From Gammaproteobacteria bacterium (GTDB lineage Bacteria; Pseudomonadota; Gammaproteobacteria; Pseudomonadales; UBA5518): a stretch of DNA of 64,000 bases. Positions within the stretch are counted from its first letter, which is position 1. Every line of letters begins with the position of its first letter. The stretch covers positions 682,001-746,000 of the forward strand of contig JADKDK010000001.1 in NCBI GenBank assembly GCA_016718385.1, in the 5' to 3' direction. Under the pieces are notes generated by a model. That model did no database searches, was not told the DNA's origin, and was given only the letters and a program-made list of their open reading frames with translations. A program made the translations under genes and the position numbers. This document shows positions 1 to 8,691 of this stretch, one piece after another.

Positions 1-857
1 GCCACGCGCTTGGCGTCGTTCAGGCCGACGCGATCGCGGTTGATCTTGATGAAGGACTCCAGCGCGGCCTGCAGCGCGCCGATCGACGACGAGCATACGG
101 CGCGCACGAAGATCTGGCCGAAAGGGAGCCGGTAGAGCGGGCTGGTGTTGACCTTGTTGCCGGGGCTGTCGCACAGGAAGCCGTCGATCGAGCGGTGGGT
201 GCGGTATTCGGGCACGAAGGCGTCCTCGACCACGATGTCGTGGCTGCCGGTGCCTTCGAGCCCGCTCACGTCCCAGTTGTCGATGATCCGGTAGTCGCTG
301 ATCGGCACCAGGAAGGTGCGATAGTCCGGCTCCTCGCCGGCCACTTTCGGCGGCACCACGCCACCGAGCATGGCCCACTTGCAGTGCTTGGAGCCACTGG
401 AGAAGTTCCAGCGCCCGCTCAGGCGGTAGCCGCCCTCGACGTGCGTGACCTTGCCGACCGGCATGTAGGACGAGGAGATCAGCGTGTTGTCGTCCTCGCC
501 CCAGACATCCTTCTGCGCGCGGTCGTCGAACAGCGCCAGCTGCCAGTTGTGGCAGGCGACCACGCCGAGCACCCATGCCGTCGACATGCAGCCTTCCGCC
601 ACGGTCATCTGCACGTCGAAGAAATCCATCGCATCGAGCTCGAGCCCGCCCCAGCGCGCCGGCTGCAGGATCTTGAAGAAGCCGGCATCGATCATCCCCT
701 GCACGTTCTCGGGCGGCAGGTGATGCAGCCTGGTGGCCTCACCGGCGCGTTCGCGCAGGGCGGGCACCATCGCGCGCGCGCTGTCGCGCAGCTGTTGCTT
801 GAGCGCGGCACGATCCGCGCCCTGGGGGGCTTTCTTGAGTGCAGACGATTGGCTCAT
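1..857 (-). CDS. hsaA: HsaA-like flavin-dependent monooxygenase (acyl-CoA dehydrogenase fold), partial
   Basis: The reading frame starts with ATG at 857 on the minus strand, about eight bases after an AGGAG ribosome site, and runs off the left edge after about 285 codons, so the C-terminus is missing. The product has the N-terminal and middle domains of the acyl-CoA-dehydrogenase-like group D flavin monooxygenases (segments such as QPARWGGLELD, GRWNFSSGSKHCKWA and NWDVSGLEGTGSHD). In this family HsaA/TesA2 hydroxylates the phenolic A ring of a secosteroid using FADH2 or FMNH2 supplied by a separate reductase. The HsaC-like dioxygenase and KshA just upstream make the steroid role likely; a p-hydroxyphenylacetate or other phenol hydroxylase is the alternative. 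The reductase is not in the window. Confidence 0.8.
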   Translation of the reverse strand, partial: MSQSSALKKAPQGADRAALKQQLRDSARAMVPALRERAGEATRLHHLPPENVQGMIDAGFFKILQPARWGGLELDAMDFFDVQMTVAEGCMSTAWVLGVVACHNWQLALFDDRAQKDVWGEDDNTLISSSYMPVGKVTHVEGGYRLSGRWNFSSGSKHCKWAMLGGVVPPKVAGEEPDYRTFLVPISDYRIIDNWDVSGLEGTGSHDIVVEDAFVPEYRTHRSIDGFLCDSPGNKVNTSPLYRLPFGQIFVRAVCSSSIGALQAALESFIKINRDRVGLNDAKRV

Positions 858-1019
858 GGATCTTGGCTCCTGGTGGATGCTGGTTTGCTGTTCCTGGCGG
901 TGCCGCGGTTGCCCGCGCGGGCATGCTCGCCGAATCACCCCATGGACACAATTATCGGCATGGCATCATGTATCCGCATCACCGATATGGGCTAAATGAC
1001 GCTGCGGCGCAAGAGGCGT

Positions 1020-1931
1020 TCAACCCTGTCCCCAGCGGTGGCCCCAGTGGCTCTCGCGCTTGCTGAAGGTCGGTACATAGGTCGACCAGTCGAGCTGCAG
1101 GCCGTCGAAGCCGTACTCGAGCGCGAAGCCTGCGGGTGTCTCGACGTAGATCGAGACCATGCGGTCGTTGGTGTGCCGCCCGAGGCAGGTGATCACGCGC
1201 ACCCCGTTGGCGTGCACGCGGTCCATGAAGCCGCCCAGCGTGTCGAGGTCCGGCACTTCGACCATCAGGTGCACCAGGTCGCCGGGCAGCGGCTCCTTCG
1301 ACTGGAACAGCGCGAGGCTGTGGTGGCGCGGGTTGCTCGCATGCAGGAAATGCAGCCCCTGCCCGGGGTCGGCGGGGTCGGGCGAGAAGTGCAGGTGCAG
1401 GTAATCCGTCTGGCCGAACCCCATCACCTCGGTGAAGAAGCGGTGGGAGGCCTCCAGGTCCGGCGTGGCGGCGGCGATATGGCCCAGACCCATGGTGCCA
1501 TTGAAACCGGTCACGAAGGCCTTGACGCCGACCGGCGAAACCAGCGGCAGGTAATCGAGCTGCAGGTAGTAGAACAGTTCGCAGCGCAGGCCACCCGGCG
1601 CGGTGAAGGCAACCATCTCGCTCAGCAGCCGCGCCTTGCACGCGGCGGCCGGGGTGCGCTCGCAGGCGATACCGGCGGCCTCGAGTTCGCGCACGGCGTG
1701 CGCAAACTCCTGCGGGCCCGCGACTTCCCAGCCCGCGGCCCCGAAGCGGTCCTGCTCGCCTTGCACGATGCGAAAGCGGTACGGGTACTCGTCCATCTTG
1801 AGGTAGAGCACGCCGTCCTCCTGCACCGACGGCGCCACCATCAGGCCCATCACCCGGCTGCCGAAGTGCTCCCACTTCGCCAGGTCGGTCGTCTCGATGA
1901 CGACATAGCCCAGTGCCTTGGTATCGATCAT
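1020..1931 (-). CDS. hsaC: HsaC/TesB-like extradiol ring-cleavage dioxygenase
   Basis: This 303-residue protein is a two-domain type I extradiol dioxygenase of the vicinal-oxygen-chelate superfamily, like BphC and HsaC. By comparison with BphC, the iron ligands are His151, His221 and Glu272, and the active-site residues His204, His253 and Tyr262 fall at the expected spacings. In steroid degradation it would open the catecholic A ring made by HsaA. I chose ATG at 1931 because an AGGAG lies ten bases upstream; a TTG nine bases further up is also in frame. It lies between kshA and hsaA in the same direction. The exact substrate (steroid versus biphenyl-type catechol) is inferred from the neighbours. 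Confidence 0.85.
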   Translation of the reverse strand: MIDTKALGYVVIETTDLAKWEHFGSRVMGLMVAPSVQEDGVLYLKMDEYPYRFRIVQGEQDRFGAAGWEVAGPQEFAHAVRELEAAGIACERTPAAACKARLLSEMVAFTAPGGLRCELFYYLQLDYLPLVSPVGVKAFVTGFNGTMGLGHIAAATPDLEASHRFFTEVMGFGQTDYLHLHFSPDPADPGQGLHFLHASNPRHHSLALFQSKEPLPGDLVHLMVEVPDLDTLGGFMDRVHANGVRVITCLGRHTNDRMVSIYVETPAGFALEYGFDGLQLDWSTYVPTFSKRESHWGHRWGQG

Positions 1932-1962
1932 GCGCTGCAAACTCCTGTTGCTGTGGCCGGCC

Positions 1963-3012
1963 TCAGAGAGACACGTGTTCCTTGTGCTTCACGAGGTCTT
2001 CCGGGATGTCGGCCAGGTTCAGGTAGAACTGGCTGTACCACTTGCGCAGCATGTGGATCGGGCCGTCGCCGTCGCACAGCACCGGGTTGCCCACGCGCAC
2101 CTTGTTGTCCCAGATCTCGACGTCCTGGATGAAGGAGTCGATGCTCATGCGCGTGTACTTGTCGACCATGTCGCGGTTCACGACGTCGGGCAGGTTCGGA
2201 TCCTTCTTCATCATCACGCCGAAATTGATGAGGAACTTGTTCATGTGCACGGGGTAGTGGCTGACCAGCAGGTGCACGGTCACCGGGCGCCCGTAGAGGC
2301 TGCCGGTCATCGTGGTGGTCATGTAGGCCGGACCCTCGTAGATCGCGGTCGTGGTCATCCCGGTGGTGCCGTCCTCGAGGATCTCGTGGCCACCCTCCAT
2401 CACCTGGATGTAGCGGTGCCCGTCCTGGATGTTCTTGAAGCTCTTGACGCGCGAGTAGTGCACGGGACCGAAGTGGCCGAGGTCGGCCATGTTGTCGACG
2501 AGCTCGCGGCAGTTGTTCTCGATCGGCACCTGGGTCATGGTCCAGTCGGTCCACTCGCCGGAGTAGTAGTCCTCCATGCGCTCGGGTTCCTGTTCCGGGA
2601 TCGGCGGATTGTTCTCCGCGTCGTTCCACACGAACAGCAGGCCGTTCTTCTCCAGCACGGGCCAGGACTTGATCACGGCCTTTTCGGGGATCTTCTTCGC
2701 GTACGGGATGTCGTTGCAGATGCCGTCGCCGCCCCAGCTCCAGGCGTGGAACGGGCAGACCAGCGAGTCGTCCTTCACGTAGCCCTTGCTGAGGTCCGCG
2801 CCCATGTGCGGACAGTAGGCGTCGAGTATGTGGACCTGTCCGTCCTTGTCGCCGCGGTAGACCGCGAGGCGCGTGCCGAAGACGTCGAACATGCGCGGCT
2901 TGGTGGTGATCTCGGATGCCTTGTCCAGCACGTGCCACCCGCGCGCGTAGCGCTCGGGCATGGTGTCGGCGACGATGATGTGCGGTTTGCGGGGGGTGGC
3001 GGGCTGGTTCAT
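1963..3012 (-). CDS. kshA: 3-ketosteroid 9-alpha-hydroxylase oxygenase (KshA)
   Basis: A 349-residue Rieske non-haem iron oxygenase. The Rieske cluster ligands are Cys67, His69, Cys86 and His89 (YCPHMGAD and CPFHAW), and the mononuclear iron site is Asp177, His180 and His185 in NMADLGHFGPVH. The stretch WSWGGDGICNDIPYAKKIP is characteristic of KshA rather than of other Rieske oxygenases. KshA hydroxylates C9 of 3-ketosteroids such as androstadienedione, which opens ring B; it needs a KshB reductase, not seen here. Start ATG 3012 follows an AGGAGAG site; a longer frame to 3063 has no good ribosome site. It is the first gene of the three-gene steroid unit. Confidence 0.9.
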   Translation of the reverse strand: MNQPATPRKPHIIVADTMPERYARGWHVLDKASEITTKPRMFDVFGTRLAVYRGDKDGQVHILDAYCPHMGADLSKGYVKDDSLVCPFHAWSWGGDGICNDIPYAKKIPEKAVIKSWPVLEKNGLLFVWNDAENNPPIPEQEPERMEDYYSGEWTDWTMTQVPIENNCRELVDNMADLGHFGPVHYSRVKSFKNIQDGHRYIQVMEGGHEILEDGTTGMTTTAIYEGPAYMTTTMTGSLYGRPVTVHLLVSHYPVHMNKFLINFGVMMKKDPNLPDVVNRDMVDKYTRMSIDSFIQDVEIWDNKVRVGNPVLCDGDGPIHMLRKWYSQFYLNLADIPEDLVKHKEHVSL

Positions 3013-3129
3013 CTGCGCTCTCCTGATGGTGCCGGCTGGCACGGTGAGTTGGTATCGCGGCATTCTTCGTCGCCGGCCTGCGACATGAATCGTCCGAACG
3101 GAGGATGGTCCAGCCTATCGGAGACTTGA

Positions 3130-3143
3130 ATGATCTGGATCAA
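3130..3143 (-). promoter_or_regulatory. FNR/Anr-type box upstream of kshA
   Basis: On the minus strand the sequence reads TTGATCCAGATCAT, which matches the FNR/Anr consensus TTGAT-N4-ATCAA at nine of ten positions. It lies about 118 bases before the kshA start, in the only non-coding gap upstream of the steroid genes. Binding by an oxygen sensor is inference. Confidence 0.4.
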
Positions 3144-3173
3144 GAAATGCCGGTGCGCAGGCGCCGCGCGCAC

Positions 3174-4148
3174 TCAGCGCGCACGCGTGGCCATGAACAC
3201 GGCGCGCAGCGGCGCGGGGTAGCCCTCGCGGGTCAGCCGCGGGTCCGCCGGGTCGAGGAAATCCGCGAGCGACTCGAAGCGCATCCACGGCGTACGGCGC
3301 TGCTCCTGCGTCGTGGTGGCTGCAACATCGACCAGTCGCACGTCGCGAAAACCCGCGCGCCGCAGCCAGCCGAGCATCGCCGCGGGGCTGGGGATGAACC
3401 AGACGTTGCGCATCATCGCGTAGCGGTCCGCGGGCACCAGCACGCGCTCGGCATCGCCCTCGACGACGAGTGTTTCCAGCACCAGCTCGCCCCCCGGGCG
3501 CAGCGCATCGAGCAACTCGCCGAGGTGCTCGAAGGGCGAGCGGCGGTGGTAGAGCACGCCCATCGAGAACACCGTGTCGAAGCAGCCCAGGCGCGGCGGC
3601 AGGTCCTCGGCGCGCAGCGGCAGCAGCAGCGCGCGCGGATCATCCAGGTAGTGCTGCAGCGCGCGGAACTGCGCCAGGAAGCGCAGCGTCGGGTCGATGC
3701 CGAGCACATAGCCGGCACCGGCGCCCAGCATGCGCAGCGCGTAGTAGCCGTTGCCGCAGCCGACGTCGAGCACGCGGCGCCCGCCGAGATCGAGGTGCGG
3801 CGCGATACGCGCCCATTTCAGGTCGGAGCGCCACTCCGTGTCGATGTCGATGCCGAACAGCGAGAAGGGCCCCTTGCGCCACGGATGCAGCTGCTGCAGC
3901 GCCTCGTGCAGGCGGGCGCGGGCCTCGGGGTCGATCTGCGCGGCGCTGCCGATGCGCACCGCGGCACTGCCGAGGTCGATGTCCGCCGGGCGCAGCGCCG
4001 GCAGCGCAGCCAGCGCCGCCTCCCAGGCGCCGGCATCGCCGTGGCGCAGCGGCGCGAGGCAGCGCTGCAGCGCCTCGCCCAGCGGCGCGACGGCGCCACC
4101 GAGCGGAGCCGCTGCCAGCGCATCGCCGAGGCCCGCGAGCAGGCTCAT
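3174..4148 (-). CDS. cmoB: tRNA U34 carboxymethyltransferase CmoB
   Basis: A 324-residue protein, equal in length to E. coli CmoB (323). CmoB transfers the carboxymethyl group of carboxy-S-adenosylmethionine to 5-hydroxyuridine at tRNA position 34, giving cmo5U. The Rossmann methyltransferase core is seen at LDVGCGNGYYALRM (about residue 120), and the N-terminal WRKGPFSLFGIDIDTEWRSD segment is typical of CmoB. The start ATG overlaps the cmoA stop in an ATGA, so the two are translationally coupled in the order cmoA-cmoB, as in other gammaproteobacteria. Confidence 0.95.
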   Translation of the reverse strand: MSLLAGLGDALAAAPLGGAVAPLGEALQRCLAPLRHGDAGAWEAALAALPALRPADIDLGSAAVRIGSAAQIDPEARARLHEALQQLHPWRKGPFSLFGIDIDTEWRSDLKWARIAPHLDLGGRRVLDVGCGNGYYALRMLGAGAGYVLGIDPTLRFLAQFRALQHYLDDPRALLLPLRAEDLPPRLGCFDTVFSMGVLYHRRSPFEHLGELLDALRPGGELVLETLVVEGDAERVLVPADRYAMMRNVWFIPSPAAMLGWLRRAGFRDVRLVDVAATTTQEQRRTPWMRFESLADFLDPADPRLTREGYPAPLRAVFMATRAR

Positions 4149-4927
4149 CGCTCGGCCAGCAGCGAGGCGAAATTCAGGCATTGCAGCCCGAGCGTGACGC
4201 GCCTGAAGCCGGCCGCCAGCAGGCGGCGGCGGTGCGTCGCCAGCGTCTCCGGGATCAGCACGTTCTCGATCGCGGCGCGCTTCTGCGCCACCTCGAGCGC
4301 GCTGTAGCCCTGCAGCTGCTTGAAGTCGTGGTGCAGCGCCTGCAGCAGCTCCTGTTCCGCGGGGTCGTCGAAGGCGAGCTTCTCGGAGAGGACCAGGCAG
4401 CCGCCGGGTCGCATGCCGGCGGCGATGCGCGCGAGCAGCGCGTCGCGCCCCGCCGGCGGGATGAACTGCAGCGTGAAGTTCAGCGTGACCAGCGAGGCGT
4501 CGCCGAGCGCGGTCTCGCACACGTCCTCGCAGCGGATCTCCACCGGCACGGGCGAGGTGTCGGTGGCGACGATCGCGCGGCAGCGCTCGACCATGTCGGC
4601 GGAGTTGTCGATCCCGATCACGCGGCAGCCCGCGGGAGCATTCTGCCGGATCGCCAGCGTGGAGGCGCCCAGCGAGCAGCCGAGGTCATAGCAGCGGCTG
4701 CCGGGCTGCGCGAACCGGCGCGTCGCGACCGCGATCAGTTGCAGCGTGAGCGCGTAGCCGGGCACCGAGCGCGCGATCATGTCGGCGAAGACCTCGGCAA
4801 CCGCGGCATCGAAGCGAAAGGCCGCGATCTGCTCGCGCGCCTCGGCATAGACCGCGTCGCGCGCGCCGTGGCGCGGCGTGTCGTTCGTGCTCATCGCGCC
4901 GCGGATGAGCAGGTCGTCGTTGGACAT
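4145..4927 (-). CDS. cmoA: carboxy-S-adenosyl-L-methionine synthase CmoA
   Basis: A 260-residue class I methyltransferase-fold protein with YDLGCSLGASTLAIR as the SAM-binding loop and the family segments VTLNFTLQFIPP and LSEKLAFDDP. CmoA converts SAM and prephenate to carboxy-SAM, which CmoB uses. The start ATG at 4927 is preceded by AGGGAAAAG. There is an in-frame ATG 11 codons later as an alternative. cmoA and cmoB form a two-gene operon, divergent from the ABC1 kinase at 5014. Confidence 0.95.
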   Translation of the reverse strand: MSNDDLLIRGAMSTNDTPRHGARDAVYAEAREQIAAFRFDAAVAEVFADMIARSVPGYALTLQLIAVATRRFAQPGSRCYDLGCSLGASTLAIRQNAPAGCRVIGIDNSADMVERCRAIVATDTSPVPVEIRCEDVCETALGDASLVTLNFTLQFIPPAGRDALLARIAAGMRPGGCLVLSEKLAFDDPAEQELLQALHHDFKQLQGYSALEVAQKRAAIENVLIPETLATHRRRLLAAGFRRVTLGLQCLNFASLLAER

Positions 4928-5013
4928 CTTTTCCCTGGCAGGGGGATCGGGGAGGCAGGCGCAGTATAGCCGTGATGGGGTACATTAGACGAAGTCCCTG
5001 CGGCGGAATGGCC

Positions 5014-6390
5014 ATGACCGAGCGCGAAAAGACCACGCTGAAACGCATCCGGACCGGCAGCTTCGAGCGCCGGCTGAGCCTCACGCGCACCGGGCTCCTC
5101 GCCGGCACGCGCTACATGGCGCAGTCCGCCTCCTCGCTGCTGCTGCCGCGGGCGCGGCGCGCCGAGCACCGTCGCGCCGCGCTCGGCGCGCAGGCCCGCT
5201 ACCTCGTCGAGGAGCTCGGCAAGCTCAAGGGCAGCGTGGTGAAGATCGGGCAGATGATGGCGCTCTACGGCGAGCATTTCCTGCCCGACGAAGTCACGGT
5301 CGCGCTGCATTCGCTGGAGGATCGCACCGTCGCGCTGGAGTGGCCGGTGATCCGCCGCGTGCTCGAGCGCGAGCTCGGGCGCCAGCGGCTCCCGGAGCTC
5401 GACATCGACCCGGTGCCCATAGGCGCCGCCTCGCTGGGCCAGGTGCACCTGGCGCGCCGGCTCGCCGACGATCGCGCGCTGTGCCTCAAGGTGCAGTACC
5501 CGGGCGTAGCCGATTCGATCGACGCCGACATCGACGCGGTGGTGCAGATGCTCGAGATCGCGCGCATGATCGCGCCGACCGAGGAGTTCCGCTCCTGGCT
5601 CGAGGAGGTGCGCGAGATGCTGCACCGCGAGGTCGACTACACGCTCGAGGCCGCCAAGACGCAGCTGTTCCACGAGCGGTTGAGGCGCGATCCGCGCTTC
5701 GTGGTGCCCGAGGTGGTACCGGAGTATTCGACCGCGCACGTGCTGGCTACCAGCTTCGAGCAGGGCTATGCGGTGACCAGCGCCGATGCCGAGGCGCTGC
5801 CGCTGGCGCGGCGCAACGCGCTGGGGCGCGCGTTCCTGGAGCTGTTCCTGCGCGAGATATTCGAGTGGAAGGAACTGCAGACCGATCCGAACTTCGGCAA
5901 CTACCGCGTGCGGCCCGCCGCGACCGCGCGCGGACGCGACCGCCTCGTGCTGCTCGACTTCGGCGCCGTGCAGCAGTACCCCGACAGCTTCCTCGATCCC
6001 CTGAAGCAGATGATCCGCGGCGCCTACCACGGCGACATCGAGGAGGTGCGCCAGGGCGCGCTGGCGCTGAAGTTCATCCGGGCGGAATTCCCGGCCCACG
6101 TGCAGCAATCGTTCGCGGAGGTCTGTGCGGGCGTCATCGAGCCGCTGGTGTGCCGCCCGGGCAACGTGCCGGCGGCGGCGCTCAACGCCGAGGGCCAATA
6201 CCGCTGGCGCGACAGCGACCTGCCCTCGCGCATCGCCTCGCGTGCCGCGAAAGCGGCCTTCAGCACCTATTTCCGCGTGCCGCCGCGCGAGTTCGTGTTC
6301 CTGAACCGCAAGCTGATCGGCGTCTATACGTTCATCGCGGTGCTGGGCGCCGAGTTCAACGGCGCCGACATCCTCGAGAAGTACCTATGA
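5014..6390 (+). CDS. ABC1/AarF/UbiB-family atypical kinase
   Basis: An ABC1 (ADCK) family protein of about 458 residues. The family's KxGQ motif is visible in GSVVKIGQMMALYGEHFLPDEV-like sequence, and the kinase core follows with the Ala-rich nucleotide loop IGAASLGQVHLA, the lysine in LCLKVQYPG and the LLDFGAVQQYP metal-binding DFG. No C-terminal membrane helices like those of UbiB are obvious, so this is probably the soluble AarF-like paralogue rather than UbiB itself. Several ATGs lie near the N-terminus (4972, 5008, 5014); I prefer 5014 because it gives MTEREKTTLKRIRTGSFERR and has GGA six bases upstream. Its 3' end overlaps the convergent DUF3014 gene by six bases. Substrate unknown. Confidence 0.85.
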   Translation: MTEREKTTLKRIRTGSFERRLSLTRTGLLAGTRYMAQSASSLLLPRARRAEHRRAALGAQARYLVEELGKLKGSVVKIGQMMALYGEHFLPDEVTVALHSLEDRTVALEWPVIRRVLERELGRQRLPELDIDPVPIGAASLGQVHLARRLADDRALCLKVQYPGVADSIDADIDAVVQMLEIARMIAPTEEFRSWLEEVREMLHREVDYTLEAAKTQLFHERLRRDPRFVVPEVVPEYSTAHVLATSFEQGYAVTSADAEALPLARRNALGRAFLELFLREIFEWKELQTDPNFGNYRVRPAATARGRDRLVLLDFGAVQQYPDSFLDPLKQMIRGAYHGDIEEVRQGALALKFIRAEFPAHVQQSFAEVCAGVIEPLVCRPGNVPAAALNAEGQYRWRDSDLPSRIASRAAKAAFSTYFRVPPREFVFLNRKLIGVYTFIAVLGAEFNGADILEKYL

Positions 6391-7245
6391 GCCCAGCGCC
6401 TGGCGCAGCTGCCCGAGCTTGCCGACGATGATCGCGCGATTGCGCGGTCCCATGCGGATCAGCAGCTTCTGCGATTCCGGCAGCGCCTCCAGCGCCGGGT
6501 CGGCGTACTTGTAGAACACCGCCGGCTGCTTCAGTTCCAGCTCGCCCGCGGGGACGGGAGCGGCCAGCATCAGCTCGATGCCGCCGAGGATCGCCTCGCG
6601 AACGCTCGCCTCGCCGTCGCCGAGTTCCTCGTAGGCCTGCTGCAGCAGCGGTTCGTAGCGCTGGTACCAGCGCGCCAGCGCCGCGGTGTCCAGCTCCGCG
6701 AAGGCCGCGACCACGGCGTCGTAGCGCGCGTGATTCGCGGTATCGAGGAATATCCGCTCCCCGCGTTCCACCACGATCAGCTTGCCCGGCACGGCGGGCA
6801 GCGGCAGCTTGTCGCGCACCAGCCGGCCGCGGGCGAAGCCGTCGGCGAGCGCCGCGGCACGCGCCAGCAGGTTGTCCGGTGCGAGGCTCGCATGCGCGGG
6901 TGCGGGAATGATTTCGGCCAGGGTGGTGCGCACCTCGACGTCGCTCTGCGCCAGCGCCGGCAGCGGTGGAGCAGCAGGCCCGGCAGGGGGCATCGGTTCG
7001 GCGGGCGCGGCCTGCGCCGCGTCGGGCGTCGTGGCGGCAGGGGTCGCGGGTGCGGAGGCCGCACTGCCGGAGCCGGGCGCGGCCGGGATCGCGCCCGGCG
7101 TCGGCGTGGCGCGCAGCAGCTCGCGCACGGCCAGCGTCGTCACCGCCACCAGCGCCAGTGCCAGCAGCGCGAACAGCGCCGGGCGTGCCACGCCGCGGCC
7201 CGGCGCGCGCGGCTCAGTGATTCGTTCGTTGTCGTCCGTGCGCAT
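6385..7245 (-). CDS. DUF3014 domain protein, single-pass membrane anchor
   Basis: A 286-residue protein with a short cytoplasmic N-terminus, one hydrophobic helix (about residues 22-44), a Pro/Ala-rich linker (about 48-95) and a folded C-terminal domain whose segments (LAEIIPAPAHASL, KLPLPAVPGKLIV, RYEPLLQQAYEELG, KYADPALEALPESQKLLIRMGP) fit DUF3014. The function of this domain is not known; it would sit in the periplasm. It is convergent with the ABC1 kinase and overlaps its stop. Confidence 0.7.
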   Translation of the reverse strand: MRTDDNERITEPRAPGRGVARPALFALLALALVAVTTLAVRELLRATPTPGAIPAAPGSGSAASAPATPAATTPDAAQAAPAEPMPPAGPAAPPLPALAQSDVEVRTTLAEIIPAPAHASLAPDNLLARAAALADGFARGRLVRDKLPLPAVPGKLIVVERGERIFLDTANHARYDAVVAAFAELDTAALARWYQRYEPLLQQAYEELGDGEASVREAILGGIELMLAAPVPAGELELKQPAVFYKYADPALEALPESQKLLIRMGPRNRAIIVGKLGQLRQALGS

Positions 7246-7266
7246 CGGCGGCGCCTCCCGGGGTGT

Positions 7267-8691
7267 TCATCGGCGCGGCAGGCTAGCGCGCAGGGGCAGG
7301 GGGGTCAATGCGCCATTGCCGCGTTGCAGGCGCGGCGCGCTCGCTCCCTCGAAGCGCTGCCAGGCGCGGCCGAGCTCGAATTCCACGCCGTGCGCCAGTT
7401 CGCGCAGCATGCGCTGCGAGGCGCCCGCGGCGGTGGCCCCGGCCAGCGCGCGCATCTGGCGCTCGATGCGGCGCACCAGCCAGAACAGCTCCTGCGCGGT
7501 GCGCTGGATCTCGAGTAGCCCGGCCTCGCCGGTGTCTGCGCCGATGCTCTCGCCCAGCGCGGGCGCGCAGGCCTCGAGGCCCAGGCCCGAGGCGTCGCTG
7601 ATCCGCTCGAACTGTTCCACCAGTCGCTGCACGCTCGCGGGCAGCGGATCGGCCGGGAACTGGCGCAGCAACGCGTGCAGCGTCGCGAAACTGCCGCGCA
7701 GCGCGAGCAGCGAGCGGTTGGTGTCGAGCAGCAATTGCCGCGGCAGGGTTCGCGTTGGCGCCTGCGGCGCGACGCCGCGCGCGGCGGCGAGGATCCGCCC
7801 GGCCGCGCGGTAGTTCTGTTCGCCGAAGACGTGCCGGTTGACGCGCAGACAAGGCATGCAGTCGGCCAGCGTCCCGGCGTCGGGACGCTGGAAACGCAGC
7901 GCGTGGAGCATGTCGCAGAGCGCGAGGACCTGCGCCAGCGGATCGATATCCGAGCCGGCGCTGCCCGCGGGGTAGCCGGTGCCGTCGGCGCGTTCATGGT
8001 GCCCGCGTATCACCGCCGCCAGCCGTGGCGGCGCCGCGGCGAGGCGCGCGGCGATGGCTGCACCTGTCGGCACGTGACGCTGGATCTCGTCCCATTCGAC
8101 GGGGCCGATGGCGGCGTTGCCGGCGGCGAGCACGGGGTCGATGTGCAGCAGCCCGAGGTCGTGCAAAAGGCCCGCCTGGAACAGCAGCCTGGCCTCGGCG
8201 GCATCGAGGCGCCGCTCCCCGGCCAGCAGCACGCCGAAGCAGGCGCAGAACAGCGCGCGATGGAACACGGCCGGCAGGACTTCCTCGAGCACGCTGAGTT
8301 TCTGCAGCAGGGCGGGACCCAGCGCGGCCGTCTCGCACAGCGCCTCCAGCCGCGGGGCGAGGCCGGCGGCCACGGCGATGTGTTGCAGGTCGGGCGCGCA
8401 GTCGAGCAATTCCCGCAGGCGTGAGGCCAACGCGCCGTTGTCGAGGCAGCGGCGCATCGCCAGAGCCTCGTCGACCGGCCGGTTCAGGCGATGGCCGCGC
8501 ATCCTGCCGAAGGCGAAGCGCCCGAGCGGCGCGCCGCGCGCGAGCAGCAGCACGCCGAACTGGTTGCGCACGTCGTCGCTGGCAATGACCATGCGCCGCC
8601 GCACGCTGATGTCCGCGAGGTGCTCGGCGTAGCGGTCGCAATCGCAGACCGAGAATTCGCCGCTGAACCCCTCGGCGACGGCGTCGTTCAA
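7267..8691 (-). CDS. HD-GYP-like signalling protein
   Basis: A 474-residue protein. An N-terminal region without a recognised domain is followed by an HD-GYP-type domain with the HD pair at residues 177-178 (LLHDLGLLHIDP), a further histidine in EIQRHVPTG, and HHERADGTGYP at 231-241. The HD-GYP family degrades cyclic di-GMP. The usual lysine of HDxGK is leucine here, so activity is uncertain. The start I propose is TTG at 8691, which overlaps the pdxJ stop as TTGA and has GGGA about nine bases upstream; no ATG or GTG gives a full domain. It is the distal gene of the cyclophilin-pdxJ-HD-GYP unit. Confidence 0.75.
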   Translation of the reverse strand: MNDAVAEGFSGEFSVCDCDRYAEHLADISVRRRMVIASDDVRNQFGVLLLARGAPLGRFAFGRMRGHRLNRPVDEALAMRRCLDNGALASRLRELLDCAPDLQHIAVAAGLAPRLEALCETAALGPALLQKLSVLEEVLPAVFHRALFCACFGVLLAGERRLDAAEARLLFQAGLLHDLGLLHIDPVLAAGNAAIGPVEWDEIQRHVPTGAAIAARLAAAPPRLAAVIRGHHERADGTGYPAGSAGSDIDPLAQVLALCDMLHALRFQRPDAGTLADCMPCLRVNRHVFGEQNYRAAGRILAAARGVAPQAPTRTLPRQLLLDTNRSLLALRGSFATLHALLRQFPADPLPASVQRLVEQFERISDASGLGLEACAPALGESIGADTGEAGLLEIQRTAQELFWLVRRIERQMRALAGATAAGASQRMLRELAHGVEFELGRAWQRFEGASAPRLQRGNGALTPLPLRASLPRR

